Below are positions 17,388-26,439 of a stretch of 64,000 bases of DNA, one piece after another; the stretch's first letter is position 1; each line of letters opens with the position of its first letter. The DNA is from Pseudolabrys taiwanensis (GTDB taxonomy: Bacteria > Pseudomonadota > Alphaproteobacteria > Rhizobiales > Xanthobacteraceae). The notes under the pieces were generated by a model that did not search any database, was not told where the DNA came from, and saw only the letters and a list, made by a program, of their open reading frames with translations. The stretch covers positions 3,472,001 through 3,536,000 of the forward strand of contig NZ_CP031417.1 in the NCBI RefSeq assembly GCF_003367395.1, written 5' to 3'. Both the position numbers and the translations under genes were made by a program.

Positions 17388-19028
17388 ATGGGAGGTCGAA
17401 AGGCTATCGCGGCCGCCTTGACGGCGCTCGTCTTGACCGTGCCAACAGCGCTGCGGGCGCAGGATCGCGCGTTGCTACCGGCTTGCGTGGCCGCAAGTGG
17501 GACGCCGGAGAGCTGGATCACCGCCTGCTCCGCCCTCATTGCCTCAGCCAGCACCAGCAGTCGCGAACTCGCGGCCGCGTATGCCCAACGCGGCTTCGCC
17601 CACACCCTGAAACGCAATCTCGACCAGGCGCAGAAAGATCTCGACGAGGCGGTGCGGATCGACCCGACTTTGCCGCAGGCCTTCGTCAACCGCGCCAATT
17701 TCTGGACCGTCATGGGCAAGGCCGACCGGGCGCTCGCCGACAGCGAGCAGGCAATCCGCCTCGATCCCAACCTGCCCCTCGCCTATTTCGTGCGCGGCGG
17801 CGCCGCAATGAACCTTGGCCAATACGAGCGGGCGGCCGCCGACTATACCGAGTTCATGCGACTGCGGCCGAGCGTCCGCGCCGACGTGATCATCCTGCGG
17901 GGGCGCGCTTATCATCGCATGGGCGAGGACGACCGCGCCATTGCCGATTACGACGAAAAGCTCAAACTGACGCCCAATGATGCCGAAGCGTTGATCAACC
18001 GCGGCGACGCGTTGCGCGATAAGAAAAAGATGACGGCAGCAACTGCCGACTACGACGCAGCAATCGCGATCGCGCCGAAAAACCCTGGTGGCTGGCGCGG
18101 TCGCGGCTTCATCCGGCTCGGGACCCGCGACCTGACCGGCGCAGTTGCCGATTTTACGCAGGCGCTACGCCTGGACGACAAGGACGCCACGCTCTACCTC
18201 AACCGCGGCGCCGCGCTGAGCATGCAAGGGGAGAAGAAACGGGCGCTCGCCGATTTCGATCACGCCATCAAGCTCGATCCCAGGGAGCCACTTGCTCATG
18301 TGAACCGCGCGGCGGTGCTCAATGAGCTGGGTCAGCATCGCGACGCGATGATCGCCGTCGAGAAAGCGCTGGAACTGGCGCCCAATTACCGGCCCGCGAT
18401 CGAAACGCAGAACAAGATTCGGGAGGATTACGGCAAGGAGCCGGCACGCCCCGCCCCCGTGGTCGACCCGAGTGAATGCATTTTCCCGTCGTCCGGCACC
18501 GAACTCGATCGTGCGGCGATCGATCGCATCATCTCTTCGTGCACAGCGCTCATCAAAGCATCGGGCGAAGAAGGCGCCGCCGCCGTTGTCTATCTCCAGC
18601 GTGGCAGCATGTACCGGCGGCTGGGCCAATACGGGGCGGCTTATACGGACTTCAGCGAGGCAATCCGGCGGGATCCGACCTCAGCCTCGGCTTACACGGG
18701 GCGCGGCAATGCGCAACGCGGCCTTCGTCATCTCGACGAAGCGATCGCCGACCACAGCGAGGCGATCAAGCTCGCGCCGAACGATCCCGAGGCCTACAAC
18801 AATCGCGGCAATGCCTGGCGCGACAAAAAGGACTACAAGCAGGCCATCGCGGATTACGACACGGCTATCAGGCTCAATCCGCGCTATGCCGCAGCCTATT
18901 ACAATCGCGCCAATACGTGGCTCGACAGCGGCGACAAGGAGCGCGCCGTCGCCGACTACAGGCAGGCGCTCAAGCTCAATCTGCGGCAGGCCGGTGACAT
19001 GTTGAAGGAGTTGGGCGTCGAGCCGTAG
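17388..19028 (+). CDS. secreted TPR-repeat protein
   Basis: 546 aa; ATG 17388 with GAGGGA seven bases upstream. The upstream in-frame extension to 17208 is low-complexity and overlaps the leader. A signal peptide (AAALTALVLTVPTALRAQ) precedes a row of tetratricopeptide repeats of 34 residues, recognised by recurring YAQRGFAH, AYTGRGNAQR, AYNNRGNAWR and AAYYNRANTW segments. A Cys-containing linker (PSECIFPSSG) divides two TPR blocks and echoes the start of the first (LPACVAASG). It is likely a periplasmic scaffold. No enzymatic domain is seen. Confidence 0.88.
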   Translation: MGGRKAIAAALTALVLTVPTALRAQDRALLPACVAASGTPESWITACSALIASASTSSRELAAAYAQRGFAHTLKRNLDQAQKDLDEAVRIDPTLPQAFVNRANFWTVMGKADRALADSEQAIRLDPNLPLAYFVRGGAAMNLGQYERAAADYTEFMRLRPSVRADVIILRGRAYHRMGEDDRAIADYDEKLKLTPNDAEALINRGDALRDKKKMTAATADYDAAIAIAPKNPGGWRGRGFIRLGTRDLTGAVADFTQALRLDDKDATLYLNRGAALSMQGEKKRALADFDHAIKLDPREPLAHVNRAAVLNELGQHRDAMIAVEKALELAPNYRPAIETQNKIREDYGKEPARPAPVVDPSECIFPSSGTELDRAAIDRIISSCTALIKASGEEGAAAVVYLQRGSMYRRLGQYGAAYTDFSEAIRRDPTSASAYTGRGNAQRGLRHLDEAIADHSEAIKLAPNDPEAYNNRGNAWRDKKDYKQAIADYDTAIRLNPRYAAAYYNRANTWLDSGDKERAVADYRQALKLNLRQAGDMLKELGVEP

Positions 19029-19100
19029 GTTTGCGCCGCCTCGCGGCAATCAGCGCAGCTACGGTCACTGCACTCGCACGCAGGTCATTGCCCCCGCGCG

Positions 19101-19215
19101 GTCATTGCCTGGCTTGACCCGGCAATCCATGAGGCCTCGCTCCGAAGAAGAACTCTCGTAAGGCTAGTCCACGCGGATAGTCATCATCGATGCCCGGGTC
19201 GAGCCCGGGCATGAC
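19101..19215. repeat. REP/REPIN-like palindrome pair
   Basis: Two palindromes about 70 bp apart: an imperfect ATTGCC...GGCAAT stem (19104-19126) and TGCCCGGG-5-CCCGGGCA (19191-19211). Their sequence style matches the other extragenic palindromes in this window. They lie between convergent TPR and carD genes. Confidence 0.6.
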
Positions 19216-19328
19216 GTCGAGAATGGGGCGACGCCACACCACCGCAAGAAGCTGAGCACAACCCGAAGCACGTGACGCCGATCGCGCGATCTCCGCCCGG
19301 AACAAAAATCCGGACAACACCAAAACGA

Positions 19329-19354
19329 AAAGCCCGGCATCGCTGCCGGGCTTT
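19329..19354 (-). terminator. rho-independent terminator of carD
   Basis: AAAGCCCGGC, six-base loop, GCCGGGCTTT: a 10-bp stem starting 25 bp past the carD stop. On the minus strand it is followed by TTTTCGTTTT (partly in the stem). Confidence 0.85.
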
Positions 19355-19378
19355 CGTATCTTTGCGCAGGCGATCGGC

Positions 19379-19960
19379 TTAGGCCGCTTCGTCCTCGACG
19401 CCTTCCTCGGAAGAGCCTTCCTCGGCCGGCTTGGGACCACGACGCGGGCCCTTGGCGAGCGCGCCCTCGATCTCCTTCACCGCTTCGGTCTCGGTGATCT
19501 TCTGCACCGCGGCGATCTCGCGCGACAGACGGTCGAGCGCAGCTTCGTACAGCTGACGCTCCGAGTACGACTGCTCCGGCTGGCTCTCCGAACGGTACAG
19601 GTCGCGCACGACCTCGGCGATGGCGACGATGTCGCCCGAATTGATCTTTGCTTCGTATTCCTGAGCGCGGCGCGACCACATGGTGCGCTTGATGCGAGCG
19701 CGGCCCTTGAGCGTCTCGAGCGCCTTCTTGACCAGCGGCGGCTCAGCGAGCTTGCGCATGCCAACCGACACGATCTTCGCGGTCGGGACGCGGAGCGTCA
19801 TCTTGTCCTTGATGAAGTTGATGACGAACAGCTCGAGCTTCGCCCCGGCGATCTCCTGCTCCTCGATCGCCATGATCTGACCCACGCCATGGGCCGGATA
19901 AACGATGAACTCGTTGGTCTTGAAACCCTGGCGCTGGGTAGTCTTTTTATTGGCGGACAT
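19379..19960 (-). CDS. carD: CarD-family transcriptional regulator
   Basis: 193 aa from the ATG at 19960. The N-terminal RNA-polymerase-interacting domain reads FIVYPAHGVGQIMAIEEQEIAGAKLE; the C-terminal helical DNA-binding part includes KRTMWSRRAQEYEAKI and YRSESQPEQSYSERQLYEAAL. An acidic tail closes the protein. CarD/CdnL stabilises open promoter complexes at rRNA and housekeeping promoters. The frame stays open upstream to a GTG at 20161, adding 67 Lys/Arg/Pro-rich residues; this longer form is possible because a promoter lies at 20267-20294. The terminator at 19329 ends the unit. Confidence 0.93.
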   Translation of the reverse strand: MSANKKTTQRQGFKTNEFIVYPAHGVGQIMAIEEQEIAGAKLELFVINFIKDKMTLRVPTAKIVSVGMRKLAEPPLVKKALETLKGRARIKRTMWSRRAQEYEAKINSGDIVAIAEVVRDLYRSESQPEQSYSERQLYEAALDRLSREIAAVQKITETEAVKEIEGALAKGPRRGPKPAEEGSSEEGVEDEAA

Positions 19961-20196
19961 TCCGGGCAAAACTCCTTCACCGGCTCCCTTGCGGGGGACG
20001 GGCATCTTGGCTGCGGAAGCCCCGCCGCGGACGTTACCGCGGGAGGCATGAGAGGCCCGCCGAGGCGCGGCGGGATTTTTCGGACCCCGGCTCGTGCCGG
20101 AAGGACCCTTCTTAGCTTTCTGACGCGATTTTCCTGCCACTGCTTGACGCGTGGATCGCACGCCCTCTATCCAGACCCTTGGGACTTCTTCTGCCG

Positions 20197-20224
20197 TGAA
20201 AAATAAGGCTCCCGATCAGGGAGC
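20197..20224 (-). terminator. terminator-like hairpin in the carD leader
   Basis: On the minus strand GCTCCC-TGATC-GGGAGC is followed by CTTATTTTT. It lies ~45-65 nt downstream of the candidate carD promoter and ~200 nt past the fdxA stop, so it could end fdxA read-through, attenuate carD, or end a very short RNA. Confidence 0.5.
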
Positions 20225-20266
20225 GCTCCGGCAGCGGCTCTTTTTTGTCATCATCGGATTGCGCTA

Positions 20267-20294
20267 TATATAGCACATTTTTGGGCACTTTCAA
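20267..20294 (-). promoter_or_regulatory. candidate sigma-70 promoter upstream of carD
   Basis: Minus strand TTGAAA (20294-20289), 16-bp spacer, TATATA (20272-20267) in a conspicuously AT-rich patch. Strong match; predicted start near 20260. Confidence 0.65.
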
Positions 20295-20425
20295 AGCGTT
20301 ATGGCGACGCAAAAGTGCAATCCGCCTGCAATAATTTAGTTAAGCGGCAGTTCGGTTAACATTGGCGGGCCAAAATTGCCTCGCCTGCCGGTTCCCGGGT
20401 AAGCCCCGATTAACGCGGGAACTTT

Positions 20426-20764
20426 TCAGTCGCCGGTTCCCGGCTTCGGGCTGAAGTATTTGTTGAGTTTGTCGGGCGCGCCGTCGAACTCCTTGGCGTC
20501 GGGGGGCGAGTCGCGCTTCACGGTAATATTGGGCCAGGTCTTGGCGTATTCCGCATTGAGCTCGAGGAACTTTTCCAGGCCCGGCTCGGTATCGGGCTTA
20601 ATGGCCTCGGCCGGACATTCGGGCTCGCACACCCCGCAGTCGATACACTCGTCCGGATGGATGACGAGCATGTTCTCGCCCTCGTAGAAGCAGTCCACCG
20701 GACACACTTCGACGCAATCCATGTACTTGCACTTGATGCAGTTTTCGACGACGACGTAGGTCAT
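20426..20764 (-). CDS. fdxA: 7Fe ferredoxin FdxA
   Basis: 112 aa. The cysteine pattern [17 protein letters not shown] followed by [12 protein letters not shown] is that of 3Fe-4S/4Fe-4S ferredoxins of the FdxA family, with the usual acidic C-terminal extension. The start at 20764 (MTYVVVENC) has GGAGCG upstream; the in-frame ATG five codons earlier is less likely. It is a soluble electron carrier; its partner is not shown by the context. It follows the S4-domain gene on the same strand with a 74-bp gap. Confidence 0.95.
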   Translation of the reverse strand: MTYVVVENCIKCKYMDCVEVCPVDCFYEGENMLVIHPDECIDCGVCEPECPAEAIKPDTEPGLEKFLELNAEYAKTWPNITVKRDSPPDAKEFDGAPDKLNKYFSPKPGTGD

Positions 20765-20838
20765 CACGCGCTCCGCCAAATTCGCTTAGCGCTGCGTATC
20801 GCATCGATAGGTACGCCGCAAGCCGTCGACGCCGATAG

Positions 20839-21162
20839 TCATGCAGTTCCGGACGTCTGACCCGCGTTATACCTTTCGGGGCCTCCCGCCAGCTCACTAT
20901 AGAGCGCCCGCGCGTCACTCGCGCCGCTGCGCTTTTCGGCGAAGCCATCCACCCGCATCACCCGCACCGCGCGATCGAGCGCCAATGTGAGCACGTCGCC
21001 GACGCGGACAGGCTGGCTGGCCGCGGTCACGCGTCTGCCGTTGAGCCGGACGTGGCCATGCTCGACCAACGCAGCCGCATCGGTGCGTGTGCGCACCGTG
21101 CGGGCATGCCAGAGCCATTTGTCGATTCGCTGCCGCTCGGATCCTGGCGCCGGGGCGCTCAA
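20839..21162 (-). CDS. S4-domain RNA-binding protein (HslR/Hsp15-like)
   Basis: 107 aa. The S4 module is clear: RIDKWLWHARTVRTRTDAAALVEHGHVRLNGRRV. HslR proteins bind stalled 50S subunits or nascent-chain tRNA complexes; whether this one does is inferred. Its ATG overlaps the stop of the helicase gene by four bases, so the two are translationally coupled and probably functionally linked in RNA metabolism. Confidence 0.9.
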   Translation of the reverse strand: MSAPAPGSERQRIDKWLWHARTVRTRTDAAALVEHGHVRLNGRRVTAASQPVRVGDVLTLALDRAVRVMRVDGFAEKRSGASDARALYSELAGGPERYNAGQTSGTA

Positions 21163-24100
21163 GAAGGCTCCTTGCCGCCTTGCTCGAGCTGCTGCTTGAG
21201 CGCGGCGAGCTTGGCGAAGGGCGAATTCGGATCGGGCTGCTTGTCGCGACGATCCGAACCGTGCGGCTTGGCGTAGTACTTCTCGCGGTCCGCCCGGTCG
21301 GGACCCGAATCGCGGTCGCGACGCGGTCCTCGGCGCGGACCGCGGTCCGGACGCCCGTGGGCATCCTGGCGGTCGCCGCGCTGATGCTGGCGGTCCATCT
21401 TCTGATGGCGCTCATGGCGGTCACGGCGATCTTGGCGGTCGCGGCGCTCAGGCCCGCCTGCTTCCGCCGGTACCGCAGCCCCTTCGACCGGCGCCGCTGT
21501 CGCGCCTTCCTGGGTGCCTTCCGCCGGCGCCGACGTGGCGCCGTGACGATGCTGTGGCCGCCGGTGATGTTGTGGACGCGGCGGGCGCTTTTCCGGGCGG
21601 CCGCCGGGACGCCAGACCTCGATGAGAGCCGGTTCGTCGGATTTAGCTTCACCTTCCGTCGCGGCCGCAGCAGCCTCGGTCGGAGCGTCAGGCGTGGCTT
21701 CGGCCGGCGCGGCAGGGGCCTCGGCAGCGGCCGATTCGGCCACCGCTTCGACCTGCGGCATCACTTCCGCATCCGGCACCGTGGTCAGCGCGGACGTGGC
21801 TTCGCCCACGGCTGCCTCGTCGCCGGCGATGGCCGCGTCCAAGGCCTCTGTCTGCGCTGTTGTTTCGACTGGCGCCTCGGTCGTCGCTTCCTCAGGCGCG
21901 ACAGGTGCCATGCCGGCCGCCGCTGGCGTGACCTCAGGCTCCGGCGGCTTCGGCCGCCGTTCCATGCGATAGCCGAGCGAGCGCAGAATGGTCGCAAAGT
22001 CCTCACCTGAGGCGCCGGTCAACGACGTCATTGCGCCGGTGACCGTGAACGAGCGTCCATCGACCGCGCCGTCGGGCTTGGGGCCCGGTGCCCCCTCACG
22101 CCAAGACAGCGCCGGGCGAATGAGATCGGCTAGTCGCTCCAGAATATCGACGCGCACCGCACGCTCGCCGGTCACGCGATAGCCGACGGTGCGGTAGAGC
22201 GCCTTCGACGTTTCCTTGTCGACCGGGATCGAGGTGCGACCGGAAGCCGCAAGGTGCAACAACTCGGCGACGCCCTTGGCATCCGGCGCTTCGTGCTTGA
22301 GCGCCCAGAGCTGCGTCGCGAGCGCGCGCGGCGCCGGCTTGAGCAGTGCCGGCAGATAGATGTGATAGGCGCCAAAGCGCACGCCGTATTTGCGCAACGT
22401 CGCGCGCGACGGCTGGTCGAGGCCCTTCACCTCTTCCGCAACCTTCTGGCGCTCGAGCACGCCGAGCGCTTCCACGACCTGGAAGGCGACGCCGCGCGCC
22501 ATGCCGGTAATGTCTTCCGCCGCCGAGAGCGTGAACAGCGGTGCAAGCAGCTTCTCGATCTGGCTCTTCAGCCAGAGATCGAGCCGCGTCTGCACCAAAT
22601 CACGGGACGGGCCAGTGAGATGTTCGTCGGCAATGATGCGCACGCGCGGTCGCAACGTGTCATCGCCGGCCGTGAGACGGCCAACCACATCGCCAAGCCA
22701 GCGGATGACCCCATCGTTCGCCAGCACAATTTGGTCGGCGGGCGCCTGCGACAGACGCGTCGCGCGTGCCTCGATCTCGACTGCCAGCACCTTCTGGGCG
22801 GCGGCGTTCAACGCCTTGGCCTCCGAACCCGCGGCCGCGGATGCGTCGGGCGCAAACATAAACCCATCGAGACGGCCGATCATGTGGCCCTCAACGGTGA
22901 CTTCGCCGGTTTTACCGATTTCAGTTTCTAACATCGTGTTCTCTCGCAACCGCCGCATCAATACGCTGGTACGGCGGTCCACAAAACGCTCGGCCAAGCG
23001 CTCGTGCAGCGCGTCGGACAATTTGTCTTCGACCGCACGTGTTGTTGCCTGCCAGTGCTCCGGATCGGCAAGCCAATCCGGACGGTTGGCAACGAAAGTC
23101 CAAGTTCTGACATGCGCGATCCGGGTGGAGAGAGTGTCGATGTCGCCGTCGGTTCGATCGGCAAGGGCGACTTGGCGAGCGAACCAATCCGTCGGGATAT
23201 TACCCTCTCGCATCAGGAATCCATAGAGCGCTACCACTAATTCCGCATGGGTCGCCGGAGCGATCTTCCGATAGTCGGGAACCTGGCAGACGTCCCAAAG
23301 CCGCTCGACCGCCGCACGGTTGCGCGCGAGCGCCCGTACATCTTCATCGCGCGCGGCGTGCTCCAGCACCAGAATATCCTCTCCGACGGGTGCGCGCGTC
23401 AGTCCCTGCTCCTGCGGCGCCATCGCAAGGGACGCCTGCAACGCGCCGATCGACGAGAAATCGAGATCGGCGTTTCGCCACTGCAAAAGGCGGACAGGCT
23501 CGAAGGTGTGGCTCTCGAGCGCCTGCACCAGTTCAGGCTCGAAGGGATCGCAGCGTCCGGTGGTGCCGAAGGTGCCGTCGCGCGCGGCGCGGCCAGCGCG
23601 GCCGGCAATCTGCGCCATCTCGGCGGGATTGAGCTTGCGGAATTGATAGCCGTCGAATTTGCGATCGGACGCGAAAGCGACGTGATCGACATCGAGATTG
23701 AGCCCCATGCCGATGGCGTCGGTCGCGACCAGATAGTCGACGTCGCCGGACTGATAGAGCGCGACTTGGGCGTTCCGCGTACGCGGCGACAGCGCGCCCA
23801 GGACCACCGCAGCGCCGCCGCGCTGGCGGCGAATCAATTCGGCGATCGCGTAAACTTCGTCGGCCGAGAAGGCGACGACGGCCGAGCGGCGCGGCAGCCG
23901 GGTGATCTTCTTGTCGCCGGCATAAGTGAGCATCGACAGCCGCGGCCGGCTGATGATGTGCGCGCCGGGCAGCAGCTTTTCCACCATCGGCCGCATGGTG
24001 GCGGCCCCCAGCACCAGCGTTTCCTCGCGGGCGCGGAGATTGAGGATGCGGTCGGTGAAGACATGGCCGCGCTCGAAATCGGCGCCCAATTGAATTTCGT

Positions 24101-24419
24101 CGATAGCCAGGAACGCGACATCGAGGTCGCGCGGCATGGCCTCGACGGTCGAGACCCAGTAACGCGCCGTCGGCGGCTTGATTTTCTCTTCGCCGGTGAT
24201 GAGCGCGACGAGCGGTGCGCCGACCCGATCGACGACCTTGTTGTAGACCTCACGTGCGAGCAGCCGCAGCGGCAGGCCGATCATGCCCGACGAATGCGCG
24301 AGCATGCGCTCGATCGCCAAGTGGGTCTTACCGGTATTGGTGGGACCGAGAACGGCGGTGACGCCGGCGCCACGTGCCTTACCGGCGCGGGCAGGCTGCG
24401 AAGAGAAAGTAATGGCCAT
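21159..24419 (-). CDS. Suv3-like superfamily 2 ATP-dependent RNA helicase with long low-complexity tail
   Basis: 1086 aa from the ATG at 24419. Helicase motifs are GPTNTGKTH (Walker A, residue 25), AIDEIQLG (motif II), LGAATMRPM (motif III) and AQIAGRAGRAARDG (motif VI). The layout with GLPLRLLAREVY and MGLNLDVDHVAF matches mitochondrial SUV3-type helicases found in alphaproteobacteria. The last ~270 residues are disordered: first an Ala/Glu/Pro-rich acidic part, then an Arg/Asp/His-rich basic part (GPERRDRQDRRDRHERHQ) before a short conserved end (SPFAKLAALKQQLEQ). The basic tail probably binds RNA. Overlaps the S4 gene. Confidence 0.92.
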   Translation of the reverse strand: MAITFSSQPARAGKARGAGVTAVLGPTNTGKTHLAIERMLAHSSGMIGLPLRLLAREVYNKVVDRVGAPLVALITGEEKIKPPTARYWVSTVEAMPRDLDVAFLAIDEIQLGADFERGHVFTDRILNLRAREETLVLGAATMRPMVEKLLPGAHIISRPRLSMLTYAGDKKITRLPRRSAVVAFSADEVYAIAELIRRQRGGAAVVLGALSPRTRNAQVALYQSGDVDYLVATDAIGMGLNLDVDHVAFASDRKFDGYQFRKLNPAEMAQIAGRAGRAARDGTFGTTGRCDPFEPELVQALESHTFEPVRLLQWRNADLDFSSIGALQASLAMAPQEQGLTRAPVGEDILVLEHAARDEDVRALARNRAAVERLWDVCQVPDYRKIAPATHAELVVALYGFLMREGNIPTDWFARQVALADRTDGDIDTLSTRIAHVRTWTFVANRPDWLADPEHWQATTRAVEDKLSDALHERLAERFVDRRTSVLMRRLRENTMLETEIGKTGEVTVEGHMIGRLDGFMFAPDASAAAGSEAKALNAAAQKVLAVEIEARATRLSQAPADQIVLANDGVIRWLGDVVGRLTAGDDTLRPRVRIIADEHLTGPSRDLVQTRLDLWLKSQIEKLLAPLFTLSAAEDITGMARGVAFQVVEALGVLERQKVAEEVKGLDQPSRATLRKYGVRFGAYHIYLPALLKPAPRALATQLWALKHEAPDAKGVAELLHLAASGRTSIPVDKETSKALYRTVGYRVTGERAVRVDILERLADLIRPALSWREGAPGPKPDGAVDGRSFTVTGAMTSLTGASGEDFATILRSLGYRMERRPKPPEPEVTPAAAGMAPVAPEEATTEAPVETTAQTEALDAAIAGDEAAVGEATSALTTVPDAEVMPQVEAVAESAAAEAPAAPAEATPDAPTEAAAAATEGEAKSDEPALIEVWRPGGRPEKRPPRPQHHRRPQHRHGATSAPAEGTQEGATAAPVEGAAVPAEAGGPERRDRQDRRDRHERHQKMDRQHQRGDRQDAHGRPDRGPRRGPRRDRDSGPDRADREKYYAKPHGSDRRDKQPDPNSPFAKLAALKQQLEQGGKEPS

Positions 24420-24476
24420 TACGCATCCAGATTGGTGGAGCCCCAACGACCGGCGCTCCGCCTGAGGCACACCCTG

Positions 24477-24592
24477 TATCACAACGCGACGGCAAAAACG
24501 CGGGCGGTTAATCTTCGGAACGGCTCTGGAACGAACCGCGCCCGAATCGCTTGTGCGGCCTGTGTCGGAATTCGTTCACGGCGATATGTAGG
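24477..24592. repeat. intergenic repeat unit 1
   Basis: Contains, in order, TCACAACGCGACG, GGTTAATC, GGAAC, then GAACGAACCGCG (24529-24540), CCCGAATCGC, TTCGTTCACGGCGA (24571-24584) and TATGTAG. GAACGAA and TTCGTTC are exact inverted arms 42 bp apart (start to start). Confidence 0.7.
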
Positions 24593-24722
24593 GACGAACC
24601 GCGCCACCGCCACCAGCATTGCGCAATGAACGCTGATGGCGCGTGAAATCGACGCTCTATTGGTTAAGGCGGACGCGGCCCCCCCGCAGGCTACGTCGCG
24701 AAAACCTGCACTTCGGCCGAGT

Positions 24723-24844
24723 CCCACAATGCGACGCCTCCACGACATACCGTTAAGGTATGGAACACGGGCCGAACGAACCGCGTCCGAATCGCCGTTA
24801 ACACTGCGGTGCGGGCTTCGTTCACGACCAGATGTGGTAGTGGC
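24723..24844. repeat. intergenic repeat unit 2
   Basis: Same order: CCCACAATGCGACGCC, CGTTAAG, GGAAC, GAACGAACCGCG (24774-24785), TCCGAATCGC, TTCGTTCACG (24817-24826), ATGTGG. The inverted arms are 43 bp apart. Starts about 245 bp after unit 1. Confidence 0.72.
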
Positions 24845-24980
24845 GCCAGGCGGAAGGCCCAGAAGGGCCACAAGCTTGCAGCTCAATGACCCGCCACCCG
24901 TTAACACCGGGGAGTTTCGCGTGTGCCTCCATGTGCGCTCGCGCGTGAAGACACCACCGCCATCCACGTGCACTCGCTTG

Positions 24981-25101
24981 TCTCACAATGCTACGCCGAA
25001 ACGGTAAGCCGTTAAGCTCCGGAACGAGTCTGGAACGAATCGCGGCCGAATCGCTGACCGCGTGGCAGTAGAGATTCGTTCACGGCGACATGTGGCAGAG
25101 C
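24981..25101. repeat. intergenic repeat unit 3
   Basis: Same order: TCTCACAATGCTACGCC, CGTTAAG, GGAAC, GAACGAATCGCG (25033-25044), GCCGAATCGC, TTCGTTCACGGCGA (25075-25088), CATGTGG. The arms are 42 bp apart. Starts about 258 bp after unit 2. Confidence 0.72.
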
Positions 25102-25250
25102 TGCGAAGGAGTCCCACAAGATCGGGTAGAAAACGCCGGCTCAGCGGCTTTTTGTCCGCCACAAACGTTAAGATAGACGCGAGTCGGTGGCGGGCCGAAG
25201 AGTCAACAGGATTCAGCCGACGCCCCCTTCACCGAGATGCCGCGGACGAT

Positions 25251-26102
25251 CTACTCGGTCTTCGGGCTGGTGGTGACTGCGGCTTTGGTCGGCAGCGGCA
25301 GCGACACGAATTGCGTTGCCTCGAGAACCGCCTCACCGACCGGCGTCGGCCCCTGCGCACGGAACGGCACGAGCATGCGGGTGCCGGCGACAGGTGCGAG
25401 CCACACTTCCATATCGCGCAGATTGGTCATGTACCTGATAGCCGTGCGCGTCGGAATGTGGCCGGCCACAGGCTCGAAATAGATCGCGCAGACCACCACT
25501 GGGCCGGCATAGCCCTTTTCGGCCTTTACCTTGTCCATACGCTTGAAGGCGAGATCGAGATCGTAGCGCATACGACCGTCGAACACCGAAAGCTTGCGCT
25601 GACAGGCGTCCGGCGTCAGCAGGTCGCCGTTGCCCAAAACCCGGACCATGGAGGCGGTCATTGGGTCCAAGACGTTCTGCCGGTTCGCTTCCGTGAGCGG
25701 CACGCGCTCGGGGTCGTCGTCCTGCGGCGGATCGACTTTGAAGTCCTTCACCGACCCGTTGGCGATGGTGAGCCGAATTTCGTCGCTCTTCCTGCGGGTG
25801 GAAATCGTGGCCGCGTAGATGGAGGACATCGCGCGGCTGCCGCTCAAGGTCCCGCGCGCCGCCGTCGTGCCCTGTCCACCGGTGAAGGCACGCAAAAGCC
25901 CGGTGGTCGTGCCGTTGGCGGCGGCCGAATAATTCGTGTCGCCGAACTCGATCACCCAGTTTCCGCTACCGATGGGGAGACCCGCAAGCGTGGCGGTGTA
26001 CTGAGCGTCCAGCTTGGCCTGCGCGCGCGCCACATCCGGCGCGGCAACCACGCTCACAAGCCCACAAGCGACAAAACCGATGACGATGCGCGAAGCCAGC
26101 AC
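25251..26102 (-). CDS. DUF3108 domain protein, secreted
   Basis: 283 aa beginning at a GTG (26102) with AAGGTAG upstream. A signal peptide (VIGFVACGLVSVVAAP, cleavage near ARAQA) precedes a domain opening AQYTATLAGLPIGSGNWVIEFG and closing YMTNLRDMEVWLAP, typical of DUF3108. Members are envelope beta-barrel-like proteins of unknown role. It sits before the repeat gap and the helicase on the same strand. Family call fair, function unknown. Confidence 0.82.
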   Translation of the reverse strand: MLASRIVIGFVACGLVSVVAAPDVARAQAKLDAQYTATLAGLPIGSGNWVIEFGDTNYSAAANGTTTGLLRAFTGGQGTTAARGTLSGSRAMSSIYAATISTRRKSDEIRLTIANGSVKDFKVDPPQDDDPERVPLTEANRQNVLDPMTASMVRVLGNGDLLTPDACQRKLSVFDGRMRYDLDLAFKRMDKVKAEKGYAGPVVVCAIYFEPVAGHIPTRTAIRYMTNLRDMEVWLAPVAGTRMLVPFRAQGPTPVGEAVLEATQFVSLPLPTKAAVTTSPKTE

Positions 26103-26351
26103 GAAGCTACCTTCCTTCCACGCGCTGGCCGGAGTTCCGCAGGTCCAGCGTGTTATATGTCGAGCAGCCTAACCCGGCATGCAAGGGTCCCCCGGCCCGG
26201 TGGGGAGACTGCCGCACAGATAAGATGCACCGTCGCCGCCGCTATGAGGCGCTTCAAAATTGGTCGAATGTTTGATCGATTACGGTGCCCCGCATGAAAA
26301 AGGCCGCAAGCGCTCCCGAAACGTGATATTTTCCAAAGACTTGCGAGCGAC

Positions 26352-26380
26352 TTGACGCGTCACGCCGCGCTCTCTATACG
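26352..26380 (+). promoter_or_regulatory. sigma-70 promoter of rpmB
   Basis: TTGACG (26352-26357), exactly 17 bp, TATACG (26375-26380). Predicted start near 26387, giving a ~65-nt leader. Confidence 0.7.
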
Positions 26381-26415
26381 TCCCCGCAATCTTTCCAGAC
26401 CATATGGATCGGACG

Positions 26416-26439
26416 GGCGCCTGCGGGCGCCGTTATTTT
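26416..26439 (+). promoter_or_regulatory. hairpin in the rpmB leader
   Basis: GGCGCC-TGCG-GGCGCC followed by GTTATTTT, 14 nt before the start codon. It resembles a small attenuator or a protein-binding hairpin; ribosomal protein leaders often carry such structures. Confidence 0.4.

Larger units (their letters stand above)
24420..25250. other. 830-bp gap holding three diverged repeat units
   Basis: No credible gene on either strand. It lies between the 5' end of the helicase gene and the 3' end of the DUF3108 gene (both minus strand). Nearly the whole stretch is built of the repeated element listed next, plus a degenerate fourth start near 25111-25171 (CCCACAAG ... ACGTTAAG). Confidence 0.7.

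Noticed and set aside
24636..25007. 123-aa frame in the repeat gap
   Set aside because: Runs through the repeat units with no consistent protein pattern; the repeats differ by non-multiples of three.
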